Notes: generated by a model from the letters alone, not told the origin. DNA of 64,000 nt from Rathayibacter sp. VKM Ac-2804 (GCF_009866655.1 NZ_CP047420.1:558001-622000), one strand, 5' to 3'; shown: positions 15,940-26,322, counted from the first letter of the stretch. Made by a program: numbers and translations.

Positions 15940-17122
15940 CTACGACCAGCGCATCGAGTACACCCGCGCCAGCACGTCCGAGGTCGGCAGCGCCAGCAGC
16001 GCCCGCAGCAGTCCCTCGCGGCCGAGCAGCCCTGCCCCGCCGGTCGGCCGCCCCGCCGCCATGTTCAGCTCGGCCTGCCGCGCGCGCGCCGCGCCCCGCG
16101 TCCGCCGCCGCGCGAGGGGGGAACGGTCCGGCCGCACCGCTGCGCACGGCGTCCGCGAGCAGCGGCGCCAGTTCGGCGGCATCCAGCCAGCCCAGATTCA
16201 TCCCCTGCCCGCCGATCGGGCTGATCTCGTGCGCCGCGTCCCCGATCAGCACCACCCTGCCCACGCCGATCCGCTCCGCCGCGCGTCGCCGCACCTGGAA
16301 GCCGCTGAGCATCGTGCAGGTCGCCGGGTCGGGCTCCGCGCCGGTGCGCGCCCGCACCACGGTGCTGAGCGCCAGGGCCGCGACGGGATCGGGCGCCGCA
16401 TCCGGCCGCCACGCGGGCGCCTCGAGGTCGTCACCCGCGAGCGCCACGTAGCGCCGCCGCCCGCCCGGCAGCGGGAACGACTCGATCACGCCGTCCGGCC
16501 CGACGTCGACGAGCGCCGACGAGGCCCGCGCGGCCGGCTCCGGATCGGCGAAGTCGCCCATCACGTAGGAGTCCGGGTAGTCGCGGCCCGTGCTGCGGAT
16601 CCCGAGCAGCTCGCGCACCGCGCTGCGCGCCCCGTCCGCGCCGACGACGAAGGCGGCGCGCACCGTCACGGGAGCGCCGTGCTCGTCCGCCCCGGTCGCG
16701 TCGACGTGGTCGCGCCCGCGGTCGAGTCCGGTCAGCGTGACACCCGAGCACAGCGCGTCCGGCGCCACCTCGCGAAGCCGGTCGCGCAGGATCGACTCGG
16801 TCCGGTGCTGGTCGAGGGTGACGACGTACGGATGCGTGCGCGAGGCCCGCGCGAACGACAGCGCCCCGAGCACCCGGCGCCGGCTGATCGCGACGCCCTC
16901 GGCGACCCGGACGCCCTCGGCGAGGATCCGCTCGGTCGCGCCGACCTCGGCCATCGCGTCGAGCGAGGGCGGATGGATGCCGATCGCCCGCGAGCCGGCG
17001 GGCACCGCGGTCCGCCGCTCCCAGACCTGCACGTCGACCCCGCGGCGGGCGAGCAGCGCGCCCAGCAGCACGCCGACCGGTCCGCCGCCGACGATCAGCA
17101 CATCGGTCCGCTGCAGGCTCAT
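15940..17122 (-). pseudogene. FAD-dependent monooxygenase (UbiH/PheA class A), frameshifted
   Basis: Class A flavoprotein monooxygenase. It has a Rossmann start [22 protein letters not shown] near residue 7, an NADPH/FAD-linked GADGARS motif and the second FAD motif VVLIGDAAHEISPIGGQGMNLG. After LLADAVRSGAAGPFP the frame breaks. The family's C-terminus (RQAELNMAAG to VLARVYSMRWS) continues in the neighbouring frame and stops at 15940. A single extra base in the six-G run at 16116-16121 explains this; with five the protein would be 393 residues, a normal length. It is a recent pseudogene or a sequencing error. The unshifted reading runs on into the UbiA gene region. Confidence 0.85.
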
Positions 17123-17205
17123 CCCCCCATGCAAGCAGACGCGCGAGAGCGACAGGCCGGGGGAGAACGTCACCGCCCCGAAACAGCCCCGGCATCTGCG
17201 CTCCC

Positions 17206-17211
17206 TAGCCT
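17206..17211 (+). promoter_or_regulatory. -10 box for the glutamine synthetase gene
   Basis: TAGCCT fits the TANNNT pattern and would place the transcript start about 47 bases before the ATG at 17265. Confidence 0.45.
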
Positions 17212-17264
17212 GGCCACGGTCTCCGCGGTCGGCGCGGAGCACGACGCCGCTGAACGGGGCACAC

Positions 17265-19442
<2,178 letters not shown>

Positions 19443-19478
19443 CCGGGCCCGGCCGATCGCCTCGCCCTGCTCGCCGCC

Positions 19479-19892
19479 TCAGCGCGCGCGGAGCAGGGCG
19501 AGGAACTCGTCGGCCATCGCCAGCTGGTCCTGCAGCTTCGCGCGGCGGAGCGACGCCTCCTCCTCGAAGGCGGCCAGGCGCGCGCGGATCGCGGCGGTCT
19601 CCTCCGGTGTCTCCGCCTGCTCCAGGCTGTCGACGACGCGCAGCAGCTCGGTCATCGCGTCGAGCGTGTAGCCGAGCGGCTTCATCCGGCGGATGAGCAG
19701 CAGGCGGTCGAAGTCGCGCTCGGTGTAGAGGCGGAATCCGCCCTCGGTGCGCCCGCTCGGCCGGAGCAGCCCGACCTCGTCGTAGTGCCGGATGGTCCGC
19801 AGCGACAGCGACGACCGGTCGGCGAGCTCGCCGATGCGCATGGTCGCCTCGACCTCCTCGGCCGTCAGCTCGGTGCTGTGCTCGTCCGTCAT
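19479..19892 (-). CDS. MerR family transcriptional regulator
   Basis: A 137-residue regulator with an N-terminal MerR winged helix (MRIGELADRSSLSLRTIRHYDEVGLL, about residues 18-43), the wing RTEGGFRLYTERD, and a coiled coil to the C-terminus. There is no Cys pair for metal sensing in the short C-terminal part, so the inducer is unknown. It is divergent from the SulP gene with 47 bases between starts. The shared promoter carries an imperfect dyad at 19911-19930, so it may control both itself and the transporter (inference). Confidence 0.88.
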   Translation of the reverse strand: MTDEHSTELTAEEVEATMRIGELADRSSLSLRTIRHYDEVGLLRPSGRTEGGFRLYTERDFDRLLLIRRMKPLGYTLDAMTELLRVVDSLEQAETPEETAAIRARLAAFEEEASLRRAKLQDQLAMADEFLALLRAR

Positions 19893-19907
19893 CTCGACTC
19901 CGTTCCG

Positions 19908-19939
19908 TCAACCCTCACGTTACGGTAGGTTGGTCCGTC
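19908..19939. promoter_or_regulatory. Shared MerR/SulP promoter with candidate MerR operator
   Basis: The 47-base gap contains ACCCTCACGTTACGGTAGGT (19911-19930), an imperfect dyad resembling the CTCACGTNACGTGAG-like sites of actinobacterial MerR proteins. TAGGTT (19926-19931) is the likely -10 box of the SulP gene, eight bases before its GTG, indicating a leaderless transcript. Confidence 0.5.
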
Positions 19940-21463
19940 GTGTCCGTCCCCACCAGCCCCACCAGCCTGCCCGGGCCCCGCCCCGCTGTCGCGAACCGCG
20001 CGATCACCGTCCTCGACGCCCTCCGCTCGCCGCGCCAGCTCTCCCGCGAGGTGCTCGCCGGCATGGTGACGACGCTCGCCCTGGTGCCGGAGGTGATCTC
20101 CTTCTCGGTCGTCGCGGGAGTGGACCCGATGGTCAGCCTCGTCGCGTCGATCGTCCTCGCCCTGACCATGTCGATCCTCGGCGGGCGCCCGGGCGTGATC
20201 ACCGCGGCGGCCGGCTCCGTCGCGCTGGTCATCGCGCCGCTCGTCTCGGAGCACGGCGTCGAGTACGTGCTGCCGACGGTGATCCTCGCCGCGGTCATCC
20301 AGATCGTCTTCGGCTTCGCCGGTCTCGCCCGGCTGATGCGGTTCATCCCGCGCTCCGTGATGATCGGCTTCGTCAATGCGCTCGGGATCCTGATCTTCCT
20401 CGCGCAGGTGCCTCACGTCATCGACGTCCCGTGGATCGCCTACGCGCTCTTCGCCGCGACCCTGCTGATCATCTTCGTGCTGCCCCGCTTCACCACCGCG
20501 GTGCCGGCCCCGCTCGTCGCGATCGTGGTGGTGACGGCCGTCGTCATCCTGGCGAACCTCGCCGTCCCGGACGTCGCCGACGAGGGACCGCTGACCGGGC
20601 AGCTGCCCGGCATCACCCCGTTCCTGGTGCCGCTGGACCTCGCCACGCTGCAGCTGATCCTGCCGACCGCGCTCAGCGTCGCCTTCGTCGGCCTGATGGA
20701 GACGCTGCTCACCGCCAAGCTCGTCGACGAGATGACCGGCACCCCCTCGCACAAGGGCCGCGAGTCCTGGGCGCTCGGTGTCTCGAACCTGCTCGCCGGC
20801 TTCTACGGCGGCATCGCCGGCTGCGCGATGATCGGCCAGACCGTGCTCAACGTGAAGACCGGCGGCGCGCGCACCCGCCTCTCGACGATCGTCGCCGGCG
20901 TCTTCCTGCTCGCGCTGGTCACCGGCCTCAGCTCCGTGATGGGCCGCATCCCGATGGTGGCGCTCGCCGCGGTGATGATGATCGTCGCGATCAGCACGGT
21001 CGACTGGCACAGCCTCCGCCCCTCGACCCTGCGCCGGATGCCCGTGCCCGAGACGCTCGTGATGGTCGTCACCGTCGTGGTCGTCGTCGCGACCGACAAC
21101 CTCGCGCTCGGCGTGCTCGTCGGAGTGATCCTCGCGATGATCCTCTTCGCCCGTCGCGTCGCCCACGTCATCGCGGTCGAGCGCGCCGTCGCCGACGACG
21201 GCGCGTCCGTCCGCTACACCGTGACCGGCCCGCTCTTCTTCGGCAGCAGCAACGACCTCGTCGACCGCTTCGCCTACTCCGACGATCCGTCCGCCGTCGT
21301 CATCGACCTCGGCCGCGCCCAGATCTGGGACGCCTCCACCGTCGCCGCCCTCGACTCCATCGAGACGAAGTACCGCGACCACGGCGCCACCGTCACGATC
21401 GAGGGCCTCGACGAGCGCAGCAGCGGCTTCCACCGCCGCCTGACGGGCCGCCTCGGCAGCTGA
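19940..21463 (+). CDS. SulP family anion transporter with STAS domain
   Basis: A 507-residue SulP/SLC26-type membrane transporter (sulfate, bicarbonate or other anions). About 11-14 helices span residues 30-400 and include VVAGVDPMVSLVASIVLALTMSILGGRPGVITAAAGSVAL patterns and GMSxx-like LMETLLTAKLVDEMTG. The C-terminal STAS domain (about 405-500) is seen in VTGPLFFGSSNDLVDRF and VVIDLGRAQIWDASTVAALDSIE. The start is a leaderless GTG. The substrate is not determined. Confidence 0.9.
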   Translation: MSVPTSPTSLPGPRPAVANRAITVLDALRSPRQLSREVLAGMVTTLALVPEVISFSVVAGVDPMVSLVASIVLALTMSILGGRPGVITAAAGSVALVIAPLVSEHGVEYVLPTVILAAVIQIVFGFAGLARLMRFIPRSVMIGFVNALGILIFLAQVPHVIDVPWIAYALFAATLLIIFVLPRFTTAVPAPLVAIVVVTAVVILANLAVPDVADEGPLTGQLPGITPFLVPLDLATLQLILPTALSVAFVGLMETLLTAKLVDEMTGTPSHKGRESWALGVSNLLAGFYGGIAGCAMIGQTVLNVKTGGARTRLSTIVAGVFLLALVTGLSSVMGRIPMVALAAVMMIVAISTVDWHSLRPSTLRRMPVPETLVMVVTVVVVVATDNLALGVLVGVILAMILFARRVAHVIAVERAVADDGASVRYTVTGPLFFGSSNDLVDRFAYSDDPSAVVIDLGRAQIWDASTVAALDSIETKYRDHGATVTIEGLDERSSGFHRRLTGRLGS

Positions 21464-21593
21464 CCCGGGCGGCCGCACGCTGATCGAGCAGCCCGGTCCG
21501 GGTTGCACGCGGGGAACCGAGTGGAGGAGCCTCGGAGGCCCCCGGAGTACGCTCGCGCGCACCCCTTTCCGACGCTCAGCAAGGAGCACCACC

Positions 21594-22052
21594 ATGACCG
21601 ACGACGCTCAGGGCTTCACCCTCACCCGGCTGTTCGACGCGACGCCCCAGGAGATCTGGAGCGCGTGGACCGACCCCGACGAGATCGCCCAGTGGTGGCA
21701 CCCGCGCGGGCTGACCACGCCGCGGGACACCGTCGAGGTGGACCTGAAGGTCGGCGGCCGCTACGCCTACACGATGGTCTCCACCGCGAGTGAGGAGACC
21801 TACCCGACCGGCGGTGTCTACCGCGAGGTCACGGCTCCCGAGAAGCTCGTCTTCACCTGGGGCGAGCCCGGCGACGCGGACGCGCCCGTCGCGACCGTGT
21901 CGATCCGCTCGGCCGGCGAGCTGACCCGGCTGACCTTCGAGCTGGCCGGTGTGGACGGCGAGAAGGGCGACGACTCGTTCTACGACGGCTGGGACCAGGC
22001 GATCGACGCGCTGGCCGACCACCTCGATCCGGCCGCCACCGTCGCCGGCTGA
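21594..22052 (+). CDS. SRPBCC / AHSA1-like domain protein
   Basis: A 152-residue protein of the START/SRPBCC fold, subgroup of activator-of-Hsp90-ATPase-like proteins. It begins with FTLTRLFDATPQEIWSAWTDPDEIAQWWHPRGL, the standard signature, and ends with the amphipathic C-terminal helix FYDGWDQAIDALADHLD. Such proteins bind small hydrophobic ligands; the role here is unknown. AAGGAG is well placed before the ATG. It appears to be monocistronic. Confidence 0.88.
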   Translation: MTDDAQGFTLTRLFDATPQEIWSAWTDPDEIAQWWHPRGLTTPRDTVEVDLKVGGRYAYTMVSTASEETYPTGGVYREVTAPEKLVFTWGEPGDADAPVATVSIRSAGELTRLTFELAGVDGEKGDDSFYDGWDQAIDALADHLDPAATVAG

Positions 22053-22175
22053 GCCCTCCTCTCCGGTCCTCCTCGGCGGTCCGCGGAGCCGTCAACCCCC
22101 TGTGGCCGACGGCGCCGCGCGGGGTTGTCTGGTGGGCCCGGTCTCTCCGAGAGGCGGGGAGAGACGGAGGCGCCC

Positions 22176-22370
22176 TTGAGTGCGCACACCAGCAGGACCA
22201 CCGGCGACCGCGTCGCCGCGATCGAGACCTACGCCGACGACGCCGGCTGGCACAACCGCATCGCGGGCGCCGCCGTCCCGCTCACCCGCCACGACTCCCG
22301 CGAGGAGGCCGAGCGCCTCGGCGCCGAGATGGCGCGGCAGCGCGGCGGCGGCCACCGGGTGCTCGCGTGA
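22176..22370 (+). CDS. DUF2188-like small protein, 64 aa
   Basis: A short soluble protein whose pattern (an aromatic GWHN strand, then HDSREEAERLGAEMARQRGGGHRVL) fits DUF2188, which has an unknown role. The TTG start is chosen because ACGGAGG sits five bases upstream; longer in-frame starts have none. Its stop overlaps the GTG of the permease gene (GTGA), so the two are translationally coupled. Confidence 0.62.
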   Translation: MSAHTSRTTGDRVAAIETYADDAGWHNRIAGAAVPLTRHDSREEAERLGAEMARQRGGGHRVLA

Positions 22371-23680
22371 CGACCACCGACGAGCAGGGCACGTCGCTCC
22401 GGCGCCGCATCACCGGGCCTCTGCTCTACTTCTTCATCCTCGGCGACGTCCTCGGCGCCGGGATCTACGCGCTGATGGGCACCCTGTCGGCGGAGGTCGG
22501 CGGCGCGGTCTGGCTGCCGCTGCTGGTCGCCCTCGGCCTGGCGCTGCTGACCGCGGGCTCCTACGCCGAGCTGGTCACCAAGTACCCGAAGGCCGGCGGC
22601 GCGGCCGTCTTCGCCCAGCGGGCCTTCCGCCGCCCGATCGTCTCGTTCCTCGTCGGCTTCGCGATGCTCGCGGCCGGAGTCACCAGCGCCGCGGGCCTCT
22701 CGCTCGCCTTCGCGGGCGACTACCTCGGCACCTTCCTCGACGTGCCGACCGTGCCCACGGCGATCGTCTTCCTCGTGCTCGTGGCCTGCCTCAACGCCCG
22801 CGGGGTGGCGGAGTCGCTGCTCAGCAACACGGTGATGACTGTGATCGAGGTCGGCGGCCTGCTGATCGTCATCGTCTGCGTCGCGCTGATGCTCGCGGCC
22901 GGTGGCGGCGACCTCGGCCGCACCGTCGAGCTGAGCTCCGAGCAGGCGCCCGTGCTGGCTGTGCTCGGCGCGGCGATCATCGCCTACTACTCCTTCGTCG
23001 GCTTCGAGACCTCGGCCAACATCGCCGAGGAGCTGCGCGACCCGAGCCGGATCTACCCGCGCGCGCTCTTCGGCGCGCTGATCACCGCCGGCGGCGTGTA
23101 CCTGCTGGTCGGCCTGGCCAGCTCGATCGCCGTCCCCGCCGACGACCTGGCCGGCTCCTCCGCCCCGCTGCTCGACGTCGTGACCGCGAGCGCCGCCGGG
23201 GTCCCGGCCTGGCTGTTCAGCGTCATCGCGCTGATCGCGGTGGCCAACGGCGCGCTGCTGACGATGATCATGGCCAGCCGCGTCACCTACGGCATGGCGA
23301 AGGAGGGGCTGCTGCCGGGCGTCCTCGGCCGGGTGCTGCCGAAGCGGCGGACGCCGTGGGTCGCCATCGCCGTCACGACCGTCGCCGCCGCGCTGCTGAC
23401 CCTCGTCGGCGATCTCGCGACCCTCGCGGAGACCGTGGTGCTGCTCCTGCTGCTGGTGTTCATCAGCACGAACGTGTCGGTCCTGGTCCTGCGGCGCGAC
23501 CGCGTCGAGCACGAGCACTTCCGGGTCTGGACCGCGATCCCGGTGCTGGGCGTCGCCTCCTGCGTCCTCCTGCTCAGCCAGCAGGAGCCGACGGTCTGGC
23601 TCTCCGCGGGGGCCCTGCTCGTCGTCGGCGTGCTGCTGCACCTGATCACCCGCCGCAGGCGCGCCCGCACGGACGCCTGA
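22367..23680 (+). CDS. APC family amino acid permease
   Basis: A 437-residue transporter of the amino acid-polyamine-organocation superfamily with about twelve helices. The N-terminus YFFILGDVLGAGIYALMG is the helix-1 GxG/A substrate-binding signature. KYPKAGGAAVFAQRAF marks the loop after helix 2, and SFVGFETSANIAEELRDPSRIYPRAL is the helix 6-7 landmark of APC proteins. The substrate is unknown. The GTG start overlaps the stop of the DUF2188-like gene. The following Gdx gene has its own riboswitch and is likely separate. Confidence 0.88.
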   Translation: MTTTDEQGTSLRRRITGPLLYFFILGDVLGAGIYALMGTLSAEVGGAVWLPLLVALGLALLTAGSYAELVTKYPKAGGAAVFAQRAFRRPIVSFLVGFAMLAAGVTSAAGLSLAFAGDYLGTFLDVPTVPTAIVFLVLVACLNARGVAESLLSNTVMTVIEVGGLLIVIVCVALMLAAGGGDLGRTVELSSEQAPVLAVLGAAIIAYYSFVGFETSANIAEELRDPSRIYPRALFGALITAGGVYLLVGLASSIAVPADDLAGSSAPLLDVVTASAAGVPAWLFSVIALIAVANGALLTMIMASRVTYGMAKEGLLPGVLGRVLPKRRTPWVAIAVTTVAAALLTLVGDLATLAETVVLLLLLVFISTNVSVLVLRRDRVEHEHFRVWTAIPVLGVASCVLLLSQQEPTVWLSAGALLVVGVLLHLITRRRRARTDA

Positions 23681-23753
23681 CACGGTGCGGCCCGCGCTGC
23701 CCAGGGCCTGCCCAGGGCCCGGTGGCAGGCTGGCGGGAGCCGATGACGGCGAT

Positions 23754-23815
23754 CCGGACGAGGGAGCAGTACCCGGCAGCACGACAAGACTGACTCGAAG
23801 GAGTGAGTCGTCGTG
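23754..23815 (+). promoter_or_regulatory. Guanidine-III (ykkC-III) riboswitch
   Basis: The aptamer (23754-23796) has the conserved blocks CCGGACGAGG, GTACCCGG and GACAAGAC in the order and spacing of the ykkC-III class. CCGG at 23754-23757 pairs with 23773-23776. GAGCAGT (23764-23770) can pair with ACTGACTC (23789-23796) as the pseudoknot. The same GACTGACTC (23788-23796) is also complementary, with one mismatch, to GAGTGAGTC (23801-23809), which contains the Shine-Dalgarno bases. CACGAC (23780-23785) pairs with GTCGTG (23810-23815), which contains the GTG start. Ligand binding should therefore free the ribosome-binding site and turn on the exporter. The match to the known class is from memory of its consensus. 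Confidence 0.88.
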
Positions 23816-24127
23816 TCCTGGATCGTCCTGATCGTCTCCGGTGTCCTCGAGGCCGTGTGGGCCACCGCCCTCGGCAAGTCGGAGGGGTTCACCCGCCTCT
23901 GGCCGACCGTGGTCTTCGGAGTCGGCGTCGTCGCCAGCCTGTCCGGGCTGGCCTACGCGATGCGCGACCTGCCCACCGGCACGGCCTACGCCGTCTGGGT
24001 CGGCATCGGCGCCTCGCTGACCGTGCTCTACGGCATGCTCTTCGGCGGCGAGGGCTTCTCGCTCGTCCGCACGCTGCTGGTCCTCGGGATCGTCGGCTGC
24101 GTGATCGGGCTGAAGCTGCTGCACTGA
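23813..24127 (+). CDS. gdx: SMR family guanidinium exporter (Gdx/SugE type)
   Basis: A 104-residue, four-helix small multidrug resistance protein. It has the membrane Glu of the family in VSGVLEAVWATALGKSEGF (Glu13). The Gly/Pro/Thr-rich helix 3 motif LPTGTAYAVWVGIGASLTVLYG is typical of the SugE/Gdx subgroup, whose members exchange guanidinium for protons. Assignment to Gdx rather than QacE-type drug efflux is strongly supported by the guanidine-III riboswitch overlapping its start codon. It probably works as an antiparallel dimer in the membrane, detoxifying guanidine. Confidence 0.9.
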   Translation: MSWIVLIVSGVLEAVWATALGKSEGFTRLWPTVVFGVGVVASLSGLAYAMRDLPTGTAYAVWVGIGASLTVLYGMLFGGEGFSLVRTLLVLGIVGCVIGLKLLH

Positions 24128-24160
24128 GCGCACGCACAGCCGACGTCCTGCGCCAGTGCA

Positions 24161-24189
24161 TTGCAGGAGAACGATCGTTCCCCTAGGCT
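24161..24189 (+). promoter_or_regulatory. osmC promoter with palindromic operator
   Basis: TTGCAG (24161-24166) and TAGGCT (24184-24189) are separated by 17 bases. The perfect 12-bp palindrome GAACGATCGTTC (24169-24180) fills the spacer, which is a typical repressor-site position. It does not resemble the AT-rich OhrR site. Confidence 0.6.
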
Positions 24190-24246
24190 CGGGACCCCAG
24201 GGAGAGCGCCGGTACGGCAGGCGCTCCCCGTCCCGAAGGAGGAACC

Positions 24247-24687
24247 ATGCCCACTCGTTCTGCACGCACCGCCTGGAACGGCTCGCTCGAGACCGGCGAG
24301 GGCCAGGTCGAGCTCTCGAGCTCGAAGCTCGGCACCTACGACGTCTCGTTCCCCAAGCGCGCGGCCGACGACGCCAACGGCTCGACCAGCCCCGAGGAGC
24401 TCCTCGGCGCCGCGCACTCCGCCTGCTACGCCATGCAGTTCTCCGCCGTCCTCGGCCAGGCCGGCGGCACCGTCGAGGCCCTCGACGTCCGCGCCGACGT
24501 CTCGCTCGGCCCGGACTCGGCCGGCGGCTTCAAGCTGACCAAGATCGCCCTCGTCGTCAGCGGCGAGGTCTCCGGCATCGACGAGGCCGCGTTCCTCAAG
24601 GCCGCCGAGGACGCGAAGAACACCTGCCCCGTCAGCAAGGCGCTCACCGGAGTCGAGATCACGCTCGACGCCACCTTCGAGGGCTGA
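24247..24687 (+). CDS. osmC: OsmC family peroxiredoxin
   Basis: A 146-residue thiol peroxidase of the OsmC subgroup, reducing organic hydroperoxides in the cytoplasm with lipoyl- or dithiol-type reductants. The reactive Cys60 lies in ELLGAAHSACYAMQFS and the resolving Cys127 in NTCPVSKAL, both in standard context. The STSPEELLGAAHSAC layout fits OsmC better than Ohr. AAGGAGGA precedes the ATG. The palindrome in its promoter spacer suggests repression by an unidentified regulator. Confidence 0.92.
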   Translation: MPTRSARTAWNGSLETGEGQVELSSSKLGTYDVSFPKRAADDANGSTSPEELLGAAHSACYAMQFSAVLGQAGGTVEALDVRADVSLGPDSAGGFKLTKIALVVSGEVSGIDEAAFLKAAEDAKNTCPVSKALTGVEITLDATFEG

Positions 24688-24700
24688 CGCTCCTCGCCCA

Positions 24701-24749
24701 CGCACAGAAGCACCCCGTCGCGCACTGCGGCGGGGTGCTTCTGCGTGCG
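24701..24749. terminator. Strong bidirectional terminator hairpin
   Basis: CGCACAGAAGCACCCCGTCGC (24701-24721) pairs almost fully with the segment ending at 24749, giving a stem of about 20 bp with an 11-bp perfect core (AGAAGCACCCC / GGGGTGCTTCT). It separates the convergent osmC and LLM genes. Confidence 0.8.
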
Positions 24750-24751
24750 GT

Positions 24752-24769
24752 GGGGCGTATCGAGACCCC
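24752..24769 (-). repeat. REP-like repeat, half copy
   Basis: GGGGCGTATCGAGACCCC is the outer arm of the palindromic repeat family, abutting the osmC terminator. Confidence 0.55.
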
Positions 24770-24772
24770 GCG

Positions 24773-26149
24773 TCAGGCGTCCGCGCGGTAGCGGAAGCCG
24801 GCGCCGAGGTGCTCCTCGGGCAGGCGGTCGCCGCGGCCGTGCAGCTTCTGGCGGAGGCTGCCCTCGACGTACTCGTCGGGGTAGGCGCCGCGGCGGCGCA
24901 GCTCCGGAACGATGAACTCGACGACGTCCTCGAAGGTGCCCGGGGTGATCGCGTAGGCGAGGTTGAAGCCGTCGACGTCGGTGTCCTCGACCCACTCCTG
25001 CAGGTGGTCGGCCACCTCGGAGGGCGAGCCGACGACGAACGGGCCGAGCCCGCCGATCGCGCCGAGCTTGGCGATGTCGCGGACCTTCCACTCGCTGCCG
25101 TCCTCGTTCGCCTCCTGGAAGTTGGCGACGGTCGACTGGATCGCGTTGCTCTTCACGTTGCCGATCGGCTCGTCGAGGTCGTACTGCGACAGATCGATGC
25201 CCATCCAGCCCGACATGAAGACCAGCGCGCCCTCCTCGCTCGCGTAGGAGAGGTAGTCGCGGTGCTTCGCGTGCGCCTTCTCGCTGGTCTCGTCGGTGAT
25301 GATCGTCAGCAGCGTGTAGATCTTCGCGGAGTAGCGGTCGCGGCCGGCCGCCTCGAGCGCGTCGCGGATCCGCGAGACGGTGGCCTTCAGTCCCGCCTTG
25401 GTCGAGGACGCGACGAAGATCGCCTCCGCGTTGCCCGCCGCGAAGCGGATCCCGCGCGGCGAGGCGCCCGCCTGGTAGATGACGGGCGTGCGCTGCAGCG
25501 ACGGCTCGGAGAGGTGGATGCCGGGCACCGTGAAGTTCTTGCCGCGGTGGCCGATCTCGTGCACCTTCGCCGGGTCGGTGAACACGCCGGACTCGCGGTC
25601 GCGGATCACGGCGTCGTCCTCCCACGACCCCTCCCACAGCTTGTAGAGGACCTCGAGGTACTCGTCGGCGACGTCGTAGCGGTCGTCGTGCTCGAGCTGG
25701 TCCTCGTGGCCCATGTTGCGCGCGGCGCTGGGCAGGTAGCCGGTGACGACGTTCCAGCCGACGCGGCCCTTGGTCAGATGGTCGAGCGTCGACATGCGCC
25801 GCGCGAACGGGTACGGGTGCTCGTAGGCGGTGCCGGCCGTGATGCCGAAGCCGAGGTGCTCGGTCGCCGCGGCCATCGCCGAGACGAGCAGGATCGGGTC
25901 GTTCACCGGGACCTGCGCGCCGTGCCGGATCGCGGCCTCGTTCGAGCCGCCGTAGACGTCGTAGGTGCCGAGCACGTCGGCGATGAAGATGCCGTCGAAG
26001 GTGCCCCGCTCGAGCAGCTTCGCCAGATCGGTCCAGTAGGAGAGGTCCTTGTAGCGCCAGGACTGGTCCTGCGGGTGGCGCCACATACCCGAGCTCTGGT
26101 GGGCGACGCAGTTCATGTCGAAGGCGTTGAAGCGGATCTGACGAGTCAT
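24773..26149 (-). CDS. LLM class flavin-dependent monooxygenase (NtaA/SnaA/DszA group)
   Basis: A 458-residue FMNH2-dependent oxidoreductase of the bacterial luciferase superfamily. Features typical of the nitrilotriacetate/dibenzothiophene-sulfone monooxygenase subgroup are IRFNAFDMNCVAHQSSGMWRHP at the N-terminus, SNEAAIRHGAQVPVNDPILLVSAMAAATEHLGFGIT, GRVGWNVVTGYLPSAARNMG and VIYQAGASPRGIRFAA. Such enzymes oxidise small sulfur- or nitrogen-containing compounds and need a separate flavin reductase, not found nearby. The start at 26149 gives the usual N-terminus. The substrate is unknown. Confidence 0.88.
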   Translation of the reverse strand: MTRQIRFNAFDMNCVAHQSSGMWRHPQDQSWRYKDLSYWTDLAKLLERGTFDGIFIADVLGTYDVYGGSNEAAIRHGAQVPVNDPILLVSAMAAATEHLGFGITAGTAYEHPYPFARRMSTLDHLTKGRVGWNVVTGYLPSAARNMGHEDQLEHDDRYDVADEYLEVLYKLWEGSWEDDAVIRDRESGVFTDPAKVHEIGHRGKNFTVPGIHLSEPSLQRTPVIYQAGASPRGIRFAAGNAEAIFVASSTKAGLKATVSRIRDALEAAGRDRYSAKIYTLLTIITDETSEKAHAKHRDYLSYASEEGALVFMSGWMGIDLSQYDLDEPIGNVKSNAIQSTVANFQEANEDGSEWKVRDIAKLGAIGGLGPFVVGSPSEVADHLQEWVEDTDVDGFNLAYAITPGTFEDVVEFIVPELRRRGAYPDEYVEGSLRQKLHGRGDRLPEEHLGAGFRYRADA

Positions 26150-26237
26150 CCCTCGATCGTGCCCAGTGCGGCCGGGAATCGGCACCGCTGTCGTCGCACG
26201 ACGTCACAAAGCGATGCCCGTCGGACTGCACCCGCAA

Positions 26238-26265
26238 CCCGAAACAGCGCGGTCGCTGATTCGGG
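26238..26265. promoter_or_regulatory. 28-bp dyad upstream of the Fic gene, copy 1
   Basis: CCCGAAACAGCG and CGCTGATTCGGG are near-perfect inverted arms (11 of 12 positions) around a 4-bp centre. A second copy starts exactly 40 bases further on. TAGTAT, a possible -10 box, lies between the two. It is probably an operator pair. Confidence 0.65.
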
Positions 26266-26277
26266 TCGTAGTATTAA

Positions 26278-26305
26278 CCCGAAACAACGCACCCGCTGAT
26301 TCGGG
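26278..26305. promoter_or_regulatory. 28-bp dyad upstream of the Fic gene, copy 2
   Basis: CCCGAAACAACG...CGCTGATTCGGG repeats the dyad of copy 1 with 24 of 28 positions identical. It ends 17 bases before the ATG at 26323. The 40-base phasing puts both copies on the same face of the helix. Confidence 0.65.
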
Positions 26306-26322
26306 GTGTCGAGGGGAGCCGG

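Noticed and set aside
21481..21510. Another REP-like repeat after the SulP gene
   Set aside because: Only TGATCGAGCAGCCCG matches one arm; the remaining sequence does not fit, so it was not listed.
23720..23815. Guanidine-I or guanidine-II (mini-ykkC) riboswitch before the SMR gene
   Set aside because: The paired ACGR-loop hairpins of class II and the long class I core were not found; the conserved blocks fit class III instead.
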